This document shows positions 1-8,076 of a stretch of DNA of 64,000 nt, piece after piece. Source of the stretch: an uncultured Lachnospiraceae bacterium (GTDB taxonomy: Bacteria > Bacillota > Clostridia > Lachnospirales > Lachnospiraceae); the NCBI GenBank assembly GCA_947165025.1, contig CAMUYQ010000006.1:102402-166401 (forward strand), read 5' to 3'. Numbering within the stretch: position 1 is the stretch's first letter; each line of letters starts with the position of its first letter. The translations under genes were made by a program, and so were the position numbers. The notes under the pieces are model-generated. The model made no database searches and was not told the origin of the DNA. It worked only from the letters and a program-made list of their open reading frames with translations.

Positions 1-2
1 TT

Positions 3-785
3 ACAGCCATCATACTGTTTCTCCTTAAGGAAAGCACCCCAAAGGAGAGCGAAGATACGGACAATACCGGGACGGCCGTCGTTTCACAGGAGACGGAAGG
101 CGCGGCAGATGATTTTGACCCGGAAGAGCTTATAGAAGCTGCCGGAGAGGCAAAAGTGAGGCCGCCGGAATGGTACGGCTCGTTTGCGTCAAGCGGAGAC
201 GTGCTCAGGACTATCGATCTTAAGCCTTTTAAGGACAGATGCCCGGATGTATATGCGTGGATAGAGATACCCGGGACCGACATAGATTATCCGGTCGCAT
301 ACTGCGAGGATGCAGTCGATCCGTTCTATTTCACTCATGACATAGACGGCAATCCGAGCGATAAGGGAATGATAATAACCGATTCGCTTAACAGCAGGGA
401 TTTTTCGGACCCGGAGACGCTCATATACGGTCACGATCCCGAGGACGGAACGATGTTTTCCGAGCTTCATGAGTTCAGGAATGCAGATTTCTTCAGGGAT
501 CACGACAGGATATACATATACATGGATGATGCGCAGCTTGTTTATAAGATCTACGCATGCTTTATAGGTTCCAGTGACCATATACTGGCAAACAATGATT
601 TTAACGATCCGATACAGTTCATGAGATTCTTCGATTCTGTAGGGGAGATCAGGGATCTGTCGATGAACGTAAGGGAGAGCGCGAAGCCGTTGCTGGGGGA
701 TCACGCTATCGCGCTTGTTACTCACTGCGGTGATGACAGCAAGAGGCTGTTCGTTCACGCGGTGCTTGAAGAAGTGAGATATTAA
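3..785 (+). CDS. class B sortase (5' end outside window)
   Basis: The reading frame is open from the first bases of the window, so the true start lies upstream; a GTG at 156 is internal. The visible part begins with the end of a hydrophobic membrane anchor (residues like AIILFLLK), then an acidic linker and a sortase domain. The catalytic His lies in YGHDPEDG (432-434) and the catalytic Cys in VTHCGDD (726-728), followed by the conserved Arg in KRLFVHAVL. Sortases are membrane transpeptidases that cleave a C-terminal sorting motif and attach proteins to peptidoglycan; class B enzymes often act on dedicated substrates. No substrate with a sorting signal is visible in the window. It lies 15 nt upstream of an LCP gene, so the two are probably co-transcribed. 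Confidence 0.85.
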   Translation, partial: TAIILFLLKESTPKESEDTDNTGTAVVSQETEGAADDFDPEELIEAAGEAKVRPPEWYGSFASSGDVLRTIDLKPFKDRCPDVYAWIEIPGTDIDYPVAYCEDAVDPFYFTHDIDGNPSDKGMIITDSLNSRDFSDPETLIYGHDPEDGTMFSELHEFRNADFFRDHDRIYIYMDDAQLVYKIYACFIGSSDHILANNDFNDPIQFMRFFDSVGEIRDLSMNVRESAKPLLGDHAIALVTHCGDDSKRLFVHAVLEEVRY

Positions 786-800
786 GAGGGGCATGATCAA

Positions 801-1934
801 ATGATCGCGAATGAGAAACCGGGCAAAAAGGGAATGCCCTGGTGGGTAAAATCAATACTGATCGCACTTTGTGTGATAATCGGAGTTCTGCTGATACTGT
901 GCGGACTTGCCTACAGGAAGTGGCAGCGGGCGGATTATCTGACGGCGGACATGTTTAAGGCAAATGGGAACAATGTCATTCCGGTGCAGAAGATCAATGA
1001 GCTCGATGAGTCGACGGACAAAAAGCCGAAGAAGGGCTATCAGGAAAACGCGCCGATAACATACAACGGCAAGCGCTACAAGTATAATGACAACCTCATC
1101 AACATCCTCGTTATCGGAGTTGATGATTACGGTTTTAAGGGACTGGTCGAGAACGACCCTAATCCTTATCAGGCCGATACGATCATCGTCGGCACGATAG
1201 ATGCGGTCAAGAAGACAGTAAGCTTTCTGGCCGTTCCGAGAGATACGGTCACGAACATCAAGGTGCTCGATCTTAACGACAGGGTCGCAACGACAAGAAA
1301 GGGGCCGATCGCGATACAGCACAGTTTCGGAACCCAGGGCGAGAAGACGAACGAAGCCGTGACGGAAACGGTGAGCGAGCTTTTATATAACATCCCGATA
1401 TACAGATACGTTGCGATCGACATCTCCGCCATCCCGGACATAAATGATTCGCTCGGCGGCATAACCGTTGACATCACCGAGGATCTGACAAAGTGGAATC
1501 CCGCGATGAAGGAGGGACTTACCGATTACCTTCTGAAGGGAAATGATTCGGTCATATTCGTCGCAAGGCGCGACACCGATATAGATGACAGTGCGATGGG
1601 CAGGATGAAGAGACAGGTTCAGTACATGAAGAAACTGTTCCCTGCGTTCAAGGCGGCAACGGCTGAGAACATCACATATCCGATCAGCCTGTACAACTCG
1701 GAGGCAGAGAAGGTAAATACCAATCTTTCGATAGATGAGATGACGTATCTCGCGAAACTGCTTCTCGACCTTAACCTTGATGAGAGAAAGATCGCATCGG
1801 TGCCTGGAGAGATGAAGCGAATAGAAGAAGGCGAGATAGAAGGTTACGAATACGAAATGGGCTTTATAGTCGACGAGGAAGCCCTTAAGCAGCTTATAAT
1901 AGACAGATATTACGTCGAGACAGAAGAACAGTAA
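801..1934 (+). CDS. LytR-CpsA-Psr (LCP) family glycopolymer transferase
   Basis: This is a 377-residue protein with a short basic cytoplasmic N-terminus and one membrane helix (about residues 17-40), then an extracellular LCP domain starting near NILVIGVDDYG. The family's Asp/Arg pattern is visible in ADTIIVGTID and LAVPRDT. LCP enzymes move undecaprenyl-pyrophosphate-linked glycopolymers onto peptidoglycan or protein. Its position directly before the CpsB-Wzz-CpsD module suggests that it attaches the EPS/capsule made by this locus to the wall. The start follows the sortase stop by 15 nt with an AGGGG-like ribosome binding site. Family assignment is firm; the polymer it transfers is inferred. 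Confidence 0.9.
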   Translation: MIANEKPGKKGMPWWVKSILIALCVIIGVLLILCGLAYRKWQRADYLTADMFKANGNNVIPVQKINELDESTDKKPKKGYQENAPITYNGKRYKYNDNLINILVIGVDDYGFKGLVENDPNPYQADTIIVGTIDAVKKTVSFLAVPRDTVTNIKVLDLNDRVATTRKGPIAIQHSFGTQGEKTNEAVTETVSELLYNIPIYRYVAIDISAIPDINDSLGGITVDITEDLTKWNPAMKEGLTDYLLKGNDSVIFVARRDTDIDDSAMGRMKRQVQYMKKLFPAFKAATAENITYPISLYNSEAEKVNTNLSIDEMTYLAKLLLDLNLDERKIASVPGEMKRIEEGEIEGYEYEMGFIVDEEALKQLIIDRYYVETEEQ

Positions 1935-1963
1935 CAGGTTCAGATAACAAAAGGAGAAAAATC

Positions 1964-2485
1964 ATGAGAAAGATCAAAGCTTTGGCAGCAATCACAGCAG
2001 TTATTGCAATGATGTTCACAACGGTAGCCTTTGCGGCACCGAGCCCCGTTGCGGGAGTCGTTACCGTTACCGTTCCCGGAAAGGGCGGACAGGCTTCAGC
2101 GGCAACGATCAAGCAGCCGACGGAAAAAGAACTCAAGTCTCTTGCTGATTACATCACGGCAAATGCTTTAGCAACGGGCATGGTTCCTACGGTAAAGGCA
2201 AGCGTTACTATCGTTGCTCCCGCAGATTACAAGGGCGGGGATATTCCCACGGTTCTTGCGGCAGCAGGCCTTAAAGACGGCGCGAAGAATGTGTTCGCTT
2301 ACATCCTCCTTCCGAACGGTAAGAAGGTCATCGTTCCCTGTACTGTCAAAAACGGATATGTGGGATTTATTGCACCGGCATTCGGATCGGTTTCTATCGT
2401 AGAACTTAATCCGGCATCTGCAGCAGCAACGGCAGCAAATGCAACAACTGCTCCGACGGCAGCAGCACCTGCAAAACTTCATTGA
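1964..2485 (+). CDS. small secreted Ala/Thr-rich protein of unknown function
   Basis: The 173-residue product begins with a clear Sec signal peptide (MRKIK, then a hydrophobic run ending in TTVAFA, cleavage likely near residue 24). The mature part has a Val/Thr-rich stretch, a central globular segment (about residues 45-145) with repeated VTV/VIVP strands, and a low-complexity Ala/Thr tail. No sortase motif, membrane anchor or known domain is recognisable. An AGGAG ribosome binding site lies just upstream. Its stop overlaps the start of the next gene (TGATG), tying it to the EPS regulatory module. A wall or EPS-associated structural protein is possible, but no function can be assigned. Confidence 0.7.
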   Translation: MRKIKALAAITAVIAMMFTTVAFAAPSPVAGVVTVTVPGKGGQASAATIKQPTEKELKSLADYITANALATGMVPTVKASVTIVAPADYKGGDIPTVLAAAGLKDGAKNVFAYILLPNGKKVIVPCTVKNGYVGFIAPAFGSVSIVELNPASAAATAANATTAPTAAAPAKLH

Positions 2486-3201
2486 TGACGGATATTCACT
2501 GTCACGTGCTTCCGCATGTTGATGACGGAGCACGTGATATGTCGCAGTCGATAGAGATGTTGCGCGAAATGTATGATGAGGGCATCAGGGAAGCGATCCT
2601 GACGCCCCATTACCATCGCGGGCATATGCAGAAAGATATCGCGACGATAAGAAGCAGGTTCGAGGATCTGAAGACGGAAGCAGCCGGCGATGATAAGGCC
2701 GGACGTATAAGACTTCATCTCGGATGCGAACTGTACTATTATCCGAGCAGTGTCGAGTGGATCGAAGAGGGCCGCGTATCAACCATGGCAGGCTCCGATT
2801 ATGTTCTTCTCGAGTTCGGTTTTACGATGGAAAAACGCTTGATCAGTGAAGGGGTATCAAACGTAGTAAGAGCAGGTTTCGTTCCGATAGTTGCTCATGT
2901 TGAGCGCTACGACGGACTGAAGAACAAACCGGAAAACGTACGCGAACTTGTCGAGGAGGGTGCACTCATCCAGGTCAATTCCGAAGCCGTTGGCTCGGGA
3001 TTCGGGGCAAGATCTTTCGTACGAAAGCTCCTGAAAGAGAGACTGGTGCACTTTGTAGCAACGGATGCACACGACACAAAGGGAAGGGCTCCGCGCCTCA
3101 GCAAGGCCAAAGCATACATATCAAAACATTACGGGGAGGATTATTGCAGGAAACTGTTTTCCGACAATCCTGCAAAGATCATAAGTAACGAGCGTATCTG
3201 A
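2485..3201 (+). CDS. cpsB: CpsB/CapC-type PHP-family protein-tyrosine phosphatase
   Basis: The protein starts MTDIHCHVLPHVDDGA, the first metal-binding motif of PHP-domain phosphatases (HCH). It continues with LTPHYHRGH, GCELYYY, VAHVERY and a C-terminal ATDAHD, all metal-ligand motifs of the CpsB/Wzb-like Mn-dependent enzymes. The family dephosphorylates the Tyr cluster of the partner BY-kinase (CpsD), here encoded two genes downstream, and so controls EPS polymerisation or export. An upstream in-frame TTG (2482) exists, but the ATG at 2485 overlapping the previous stop is the more natural start. About 238 residues, normal for the family (about 240). Confidence 0.9.
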   Translation: MTDIHCHVLPHVDDGARDMSQSIEMLREMYDEGIREAILTPHYHRGHMQKDIATIRSRFEDLKTEAAGDDKAGRIRLHLGCELYYYPSSVEWIEEGRVSTMAGSDYVLLEFGFTMEKRLISEGVSNVVRAGFVPIVAHVERYDGLKNKPENVRELVEEGALIQVNSEAVGSGFGARSFVRKLLKERLVHFVATDAHDTKGRAPRLSKAKAYISKHYGEDYCRKLFSDNPAKIISNERI

Positions 3202-3217
3202 CAATAAGGGGTAAAAT

Positions 3218-4168
3218 ATGGAACAGAATCATCGACCGGTAAATGACGATGGGGACGTCATTGAGATAGACATTCTGGAGCTGTTCGGAGTAGTTCTATC
3301 AAAGATCTGGATAGTCATAATCAGCGCGATCGTGCTGGGTGTGGCTACTTATCTTGTTTGTACATTCCTGATCATTCCCAAGTATGAATCAACTACAAAG
3401 ATCTATGTCATCAACAGACAGAATTCCGAATCGCTTACTTATTCGGATCTTCAGTCGGGCACGCAGCTGACCAAGGACTACCAGGAACTTGTCACGAGCC
3501 GTCCCGTTCTCGAGGAGGTCAAGGCTGAACTTGGTCTTGACAGGGATAACGACAGCTTCAAGAAGTCGATAACGGTTTCCGTTCCGACGGATACCCGAAT
3601 CGTATCGATCACAGCCGAGGATACGGATCCGTACATGGCACGCGCGATCGCTGACAGCGTCAGGACATCCGCGGCCGAACACATCGCCAACGTTATGAAC
3701 ACGGAGGCGGTCAATGTCGTTGAAGAGGCAAATCTGCCTACAGAGATCTCCAGTCCGAAGATAATAAGAAATACAGTTATAGGCGCCGTTCTCGGAGCTT
3801 TCCTTGCTGTTGTCATCATCGTGATCATCTACATCATGGATGATACTATCAAGAATCCGGATGACGTCGAAAAATACTTAAACCTTTCCGTACTCGGATC
3901 GATCCCTGTGCTTGATGAAGACCTTGTCAAGAACAGCACCGGAAAGGGTAAGAAGAAAAAGAAGGTTTCCGACCATTCACACATCGTTGCAACGGAGACA
4001 CTTTCAGATGCCTCAAAGCTCATGAGGGAAGCAAGGGTAACAAGTGAAACAAAGGATATTGAGGAGCCCGAGGAGCCAAAGAGTGTTGACCGCGACGAAG
4101 CCGAGAACCTTCTTAAAGCATACAAACATGACAGATTCCACAACGACAGGAGAGAGGAGAAGAAGTGA
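3218..4168 (+). CDS. Wzz/YveK-family chain-length determinant, BY-kinase activator
   Basis: This 316-residue protein has the Wzz topology: a short cytoplasmic N-terminus, a membrane helix at about residues 28-52, an extracytoplasmic region, and a second helix at about 183-207. In two-component BY-kinase systems this protein activates the kinase and influences polymer length. The cytoplasmic tail after the second helix is about 105 residues, much longer than in typical YveK/CpsC proteins of about 230-250 residues. It is strongly charged, with a KGKKKKK run and an acidic segment. Its stop overlaps the GTG start of the kinase gene (GTGA), consistent with coupled synthesis. Confidence 0.88.
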   Translation: MEQNHRPVNDDGDVIEIDILELFGVVLSKIWIVIISAIVLGVATYLVCTFLIIPKYESTTKIYVINRQNSESLTYSDLQSGTQLTKDYQELVTSRPVLEEVKAELGLDRDNDSFKKSITVSVPTDTRIVSITAEDTDPYMARAIADSVRTSAAEHIANVMNTEAVNVVEEANLPTEISSPKIIRNTVIGAVLGAFLAVVIIVIIYIMDDTIKNPDDVEKYLNLSVLGSIPVLDEDLVKNSTGKGKKKKKVSDHSHIVATETLSDASKLMREARVTSETKDIEEPEEPKSVDRDEAENLLKAYKHDRFHNDRREEKK

Positions 4169-4884
4169 GTAACGTACAGAACGACAGCCGTAATCTCATC
4201 ACTATAAATAAAAAGATCACGCTTGATTTTCGCTTAAGCGAAGCGTACAAGACACTTCGTACGAATATCGACTTCTGCGGGGATGACGTCAAGGTCATAG
4301 CATTCACAAGCTGCGCTCCCGGAGAAGGAAAATCATCCGTGTCATTCAATCTTGCGATCTCGATGATCGAAGCGGGAAAGAGAGTACTGTTCATCGACGC
4401 CGACATGCGAAAATCAGTCCTCAACGGAAGATATCAGATGTCCAAAGCAACGGGAGGCCTTGCGCATTTTCTTGCAGGCAGGAAGCCGCTCGAGGAGTGC
4501 ATCTTCATGACAAATATACCGAGACTGTTCCTGATACCGACGGGAGCTGTTCCGCCTAACCCTGCGGAGCTTCTCGGTGTTAACAGGTTCAAACATGCGC
4601 TTGAAAATCTGAGAGACCAGTTTGATTACATTATCATAGATACACCGCCTCTCGGAAGCGTTATCGACAGCGCAATTGTCGCAAAGCAGTGCGATGGTGT
4701 CGTGCTCGTTCTGCAGACAAGAAAGATCGGACGAAACTTTGCGGACCGAGTTATAGACCAGCTCAGAAAGGCCGAGTGTAACATTCTCGGTGTTGTTCTT
4801 AACAAGGTTGAGATAGGCGGAAAGTACTACGGAAAATATTACGGAAAATACTACGGCAAGTATTACGGCAACTATTACGGGTAA
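4165..4884 (+). CDS. cpsD: CpsD/YveL-family tyrosine autokinase (BY-kinase)
   Basis: The 239-residue cytoplasmic P-loop kinase shows Walker A (SCAPGEGKSS), Walker A' (VLFIDADMRKS) and Walker B (DYIIIDTPP) motifs. It ends with five tandem KYYG/NYYG units, the Tyr cluster that is autophosphorylated. The GTG start at 4165 overlaps the stop of the Wzz gene. BY-kinases cycle between oligomeric and phosphorylated forms to drive chain-length control and secretion of polysaccharide, together with the adjacent membrane activator and the CpsB phosphatase. All three parts are present and in order here. An RLSEAYKTLRTNI segment near the N-terminus matches the family oligomerisation motif. Confidence 0.93.
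   Translation: MSNVQNDSRNLITINKKITLDFRLSEAYKTLRTNIDFCGDDVKVIAFTSCAPGEGKSSVSFNLAISMIEAGKRVLFIDADMRKSVLNGRYQMSKATGGLAHFLAGRKPLEECIFMTNIPRLFLIPTGAVPPNPAELLGVNRFKHALENLRDQFDYIIIDTPPLGSVIDSAIVAKQCDGVVLVLQTRKIGRNFADRVIDQLRKAECNILGVVLNKVEIGGKYYGKYYGKYYGKYYGNYYG
4822..4881 (+). repeat. five 12-nt tandem repeats encoding KYYG units
   Basis: The last 60 coding bases of the BY-kinase gene are five in-frame 12-nt units encoding KYYG four times and NYYG once, immediately before the TAA stop. The units differ at synonymous positions (aag/aaa, tac/tat), so the repeat is held at protein level. It forms the ten-Tyr phosphorylation cluster and could change copy number by slippage. Confidence 0.95.
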
Positions 4885-4889
4885 GGTAA

Positions 4890-6338
4890 ATGTATAAGCG
4901 GTATCGCCAGGAGTGGACCAAACATCTTGATTTTATCGTGATCGAGGAGATCAGTCTCCAGATCGCATATATGGTCGCAATGCTCATCCGTTTCGGAGAG
5001 ATCATGTTCGCAAACGAGATATACAGGGAGCTTGCGGTCGTTCTTGCCATGATCGATTTTGTGATCGTGATGGTCCTCAATACAATGCATAATGTTCTTA
5101 AGCGCGGGTATTTTACCGAGTTTGTTGAAACGGTAAAAGCGTGCGTTGCCGTATTTGCGTTCGCGGTCATTTACATGTATGCGTTCAAGGTCAGTTCGGA
5201 TTACTCGAGAATACTGCTGTTCCTGACGCTCATACTGCATGTTCTGGTATCGTATCTGACGAGGATACTGTGGAAGGTAGTCCTTCGTAACACGCACATA
5301 AATGACGGAAAAAAATACTCGATGCTGGCTGTTCTCGACCCCGGGATAGCCGAGGAAACACTGAAGAAACTTACAGACAACAAAGGAGACATATTCAATG
5401 TTGTCGGACTTGTGTTCACACAGAACGATGACAGGACCGAGGTATGCGGAGTACCCGTAGTGTCTGATATAGAACATGCTTCGGAATTTGTCTGCAGGGA
5501 GTGGATTGACAGTGTTTACGTTGAATGCCAGAAGGTAACAAAAAAGATAGACAGGTTTATGGATGAGTGCCGTCAGATGACCGTAACGATACACTTCGCT
5601 GCACCGTCTGCAATACATATGAGCACCGGAACATTCGGTAACAAGGTTGCCGGGATAACTGTCCTGACATCTGCGGTAAGATATGCAAGCCCTCTTGAAC
5701 ATGCGTTAAAGCGCGGGCTGGATCTTATCGGAGGTCTTATCGGAAGCATATTTGCGTGCCTCATAATCCTCATTGTCGGACCGGTTATCAAAAAACAGTC
5801 GCCCGGACCGATACTGTTCTCGCAGGAGAGGATCGGCAGAAACGGTAAGAAGTTCAAGATGTACAAGATCCGCTCTATGCACGTGAATGCGGATGAGATC
5901 AAGCAGGAACTCATGGACCAAAACCGCAACAAAGACGGTTACATGTTTAAACTTGACTTCGATCCGAGGATAATCGGGAACAGGATAGATGAGGACGGGA
6001 CCGTACATAAGGGGATCGGTGATTTTATCAGGAGAAGAAGTCTTGATGAATTCCCGCAGTTCTTCAATGTGCTTCTCGGTCAGATGTCGCTTGTCGGAAC
6101 ACGTCCGCCGACAGTGGATGAATGGGAGAAGTACAAGTTCCATCATCGCGCAAGACTTGCATGTAAACCGGGTCTTACAGGTATATGGCAGACATCGGGT
6201 AGATCGAAGATCACCGATTTCGAAGAGATTGTAAAACTTGACACTAAGTACATAAACGACTGGAACCTCTCGCTTGACATCAAACTGATATTCAAGACCG
6301 CCTGGATGGTCCTGGCCGGCGACAGCGGGGCGATGTGA
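4890..6338 (+). CDS. polyprenyl-phosphate sugar-1-phosphate transferase (EPS initiating enzyme)
   Basis: This 482-residue membrane protein has four to five hydrophobic segments in the N-terminal third, a central nucleotide-binding-like domain, and from about residue 270 a complete bacterial sugar transferase domain. Recognisable motifs are KRGLDLIGG, SPGPILFSQERIGRNG, KMYKIRSM, RRRSLDEFPQFFNV, MSLVGTRPP and KPGLTGIWQ. This WbaP/WcaJ-like family moves a hexose-1-phosphate from a nucleotide sugar to undecaprenyl phosphate, the first step of EPS repeat-unit assembly. The sugar specificity cannot be read from the sequence. It follows cpsD by 5 nt and overlaps the next gene by 1 nt. Confidence 0.93.
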   Translation: MYKRYRQEWTKHLDFIVIEEISLQIAYMVAMLIRFGEIMFANEIYRELAVVLAMIDFVIVMVLNTMHNVLKRGYFTEFVETVKACVAVFAFAVIYMYAFKVSSDYSRILLFLTLILHVLVSYLTRILWKVVLRNTHINDGKKYSMLAVLDPGIAEETLKKLTDNKGDIFNVVGLVFTQNDDRTEVCGVPVVSDIEHASEFVCREWIDSVYVECQKVTKKIDRFMDECRQMTVTIHFAAPSAIHMSTGTFGNKVAGITVLTSAVRYASPLEHALKRGLDLIGGLIGSIFACLIILIVGPVIKKQSPGPILFSQERIGRNGKKFKMYKIRSMHVNADEIKQELMDQNRNKDGYMFKLDFDPRIIGNRIDEDGTVHKGIGDFIRRRSLDEFPQFFNVLLGQMSLVGTRPPTVDEWEKYKFHHRARLACKPGLTGIWQTSGRSKITDFEEIVKLDTKYINDWNLSLDIKLIFKTAWMVLAGDSGAM

Positions 6339-6814
6339 TGGCAAAAGTAAACGATAAGACCAATGTCATGCGTGTCCTCGACAGTAAGAAGATCGCATAC
6401 AACAGCCATGCATATGAAGCGGATCCTACTTTATCGGGAGAAGATATAGCACGTATTCTCGGAGAAGATCCCGATAAGGTGTTCAAGACACTTGTAACAC
6501 AGGGCAAGACCAACACTTACTACGTGTTCGTTATCCCGGTAAAAGCTGAACTGGATCTTAAGAAAGCTGCAAAAGCATCGGGCGAAAAATCAATCGCCAT
6601 GATCAAACAGAAAGACCTTCTTCCGCTTACGGGATATGTACATGGGGGCTGCTCACCGATCGGAATGAAGAAGCAGTTCAAAACGTTCATACATGAGACC
6701 GCAGAAGGATATGACAGGGTATTTGTAAGCGCCGGAAGAGTTGGATATCAGATAGAGCTACAGCCCGCGGACCTTATTAGTGTCGCATCCTGCGAACTCG
6801 CAGATATCGTGTAA
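6338..6814 (+). CDS. ybaK: YbaK/EbsC-family Cys-tRNA(Pro) deacylase
   Basis: The protein of about 158 residues matches the YbaK family: MRVLDSKKIAYNSHAYE, an FKTLVTQGK segment, and GYVHGGCSPIGMKKQFKTFI. Family members hydrolyse Cys-tRNA(Pro) mischarged by prolyl-tRNA synthetase, in the cytoplasm. The ATG at 6338 overlaps the TGA of the sugar transferase gene; a GTG one codon upstream (6335) is also possible. Its presence in the EPS operon is probably positional rather than functional. Confidence 0.92.
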   Translation: MAKVNDKTNVMRVLDSKKIAYNSHAYEADPTLSGEDIARILGEDPDKVFKTLVTQGKTNTYYVFVIPVKAELDLKKAAKASGEKSIAMIKQKDLLPLTGYVHGGCSPIGMKKQFKTFIHETAEGYDRVFVSAGRVGYQIELQPADLISVASCELADIV

Positions 6815-7044
6815 CAGTGTATGCACCTTGACAATTTCATACTTTACATCAGGAATTGTATGTGATATCGTTACGATACAAATCGCGTGTACAGATTCCC
6901 GGCAGTTCGCCGACAATCCCCACGAATTAACTGATAAAAGTTTAGTAATGATATCTTATGATTCTGTTTTATCTATTTCGCTCTGAGGATCTTTTCATAT
7001 TTTCTGATCTGTGCATGTGACATAAATGCGCAAGGAGGAACTAT
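6815..7044. other. 230-nt intergenic region before rpn
   Basis: No ORF with a credible start is present. Small dyads are visible (ATCGTTACGAT near 6877 and CGGC/GCCG around 6900-6912), but no T-run that would make a terminator. An AGGAGG ribosome binding site serves the next gene. A TATGAT near 6957 could be a -10 box, but no good -35 partner was found. Confidence 0.5.
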
Positions 7045-7986
7045 ATGAAAAAAGACCGACAAAAGACAGATCCCGTCTATTCGGAAACGGCTTACGATGA
7101 TGCGTTCAAGACGATGCAGGGCGAATGCGACGATCTTGTCATTCCGCTGATCAATCATATGTTTAACGAGCATTATGATGAAACAGCTGTCATCAAACGA
7201 TTGCGGGACGAGTATCATCCGGATGATCCGGGCGGTAAGAAGAAAAAGAGGGTCACCGACTCAACATTTGAGATCATATGTGCTGATGTTGAGAAAAGAT
7301 ACCATCTCGAATGTGAGAGCAAAAGGTATGACGGATCCATTCTCATACGGATATTTGAGTATGATTCTCAAATATCAATGGACAGGGCACAAAAGAGTAT
7401 CGATACTGTCAGACTCAGGTTTCCCCAAACGGGCCTGCTTCTGTTGAGATCATCAAGTAAAGTGCCTAAAGAAGCCAGGATTGAGATAGAACTTCCAAAC
7501 GGACGAAACATGTTTTATGAAGTACCAATCATAATGATGTCGGAGTATTCCATAGATGATATCTTTGAGAAGAAACTGTATATGCTCATACCGTTTTACG
7601 CATTTAATTATGAACGAAATCTGGATGAGATCAATCGTGATGAGAAAAAAATCAGTGGATTTCTTGATATGTACACAGAAATCTTCGACAGATTAAAACA
7701 GGAACTGGACAGAGGGTCATTGTCAACATTGTCCTATAGTGTTATCATTAAGTTGACACTCAGTGTGGCATATAAGCTCACTATGAAACGCAAGAATGTA
7801 CAGAAGAAAGTGGGTGATTTCATGGGTGGAAAGGTATTGGATCTCCCTGAGATAAGACTATACCACCAGGGAAAAGATGAAGGAAGAGCGGAAGGCGAGG
7901 CAGAACGTAAACGTCTTGAAGACGAAATAAGGTCGCTTAGGGAAGAACTCGAAAGACTCCGCGCCGCTCAGGCTGCAAACGCATAA
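7045..7986 (+). CDS. Rpn/PD-(D/E)XK-family nuclease (transposase-like)
   Basis: The 313-residue protein has the layout of Rpn/PDDEXK_2 proteins that are abundant in Lachnospiraceae. It has an N-terminal helical entry (ETAYDDAFKTM), then a core in which STFEIICADVEKRYHLECESK supplies the D...ExK-like acidic/Lys residues, an EYDSQIS segment, and a C-terminal charged coiled coil (GRAEGEAERKRLEDEIRSL). E. coli Rpn proteins are DNA endonucleases that promote RecA-independent recombination; the same role here is inferred. It is flanked by a 230-nt spacer and a strong terminator, so it looks like an independent unit inserted between the EPS regulatory and glycosyltransferase modules. Confidence 0.75.
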   Translation: MKKDRQKTDPVYSETAYDDAFKTMQGECDDLVIPLINHMFNEHYDETAVIKRLRDEYHPDDPGGKKKKRVTDSTFEIICADVEKRYHLECESKRYDGSILIRIFEYDSQISMDRAQKSIDTVRLRFPQTGLLLLRSSSKVPKEARIEIELPNGRNMFYEVPIIMMSEYSIDDIFEKKLYMLIPFYAFNYERNLDEINRDEKKISGFLDMYTEIFDRLKQELDRGSLSTLSYSVIIKLTLSVAYKLTMKRKNVQKKVGDFMGGKVLDLPEIRLYHQGKDEGRAEGEAERKRLEDEIRSLREELERLRAAQAANA

Positions 7987-8000
7987 ACATAATCAAACAG

Positions 8001-8046
8001 ACTCCCGATGTAAAGTATGAGATTGTACTGCATCGGGAGTTTTTTC
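8001..8046 (+). terminator. intrinsic terminator after the rpn gene
   Basis: A perfect 10-bp stem (ACTCCCGATG at 8001-8010 with CATCGGGAGT at 8031-8040) is followed directly by TTTTT. It ends the rpn transcript. Only about 30 nt separate it from the next start codon. Confidence 0.9.
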
Positions 8047-8076
8047 TGATAAAGAGCAAAATGAGTGGATTGAATT

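Noticed and set aside
4875..5702. 275-codon minus-strand ORF opposite the sugar transferase gene
   Set aside because: The + strand encodes a complete, well-conserved enzyme over the same bases; the antisense product shows no recognisable family and no ribosome binding site.
7045..7986. Insertion sequence with inverted repeats around the Rpn gene
   Set aside because: Despite the transposase-like family name, no terminal inverted repeats or target-site duplications could be seen at either side.
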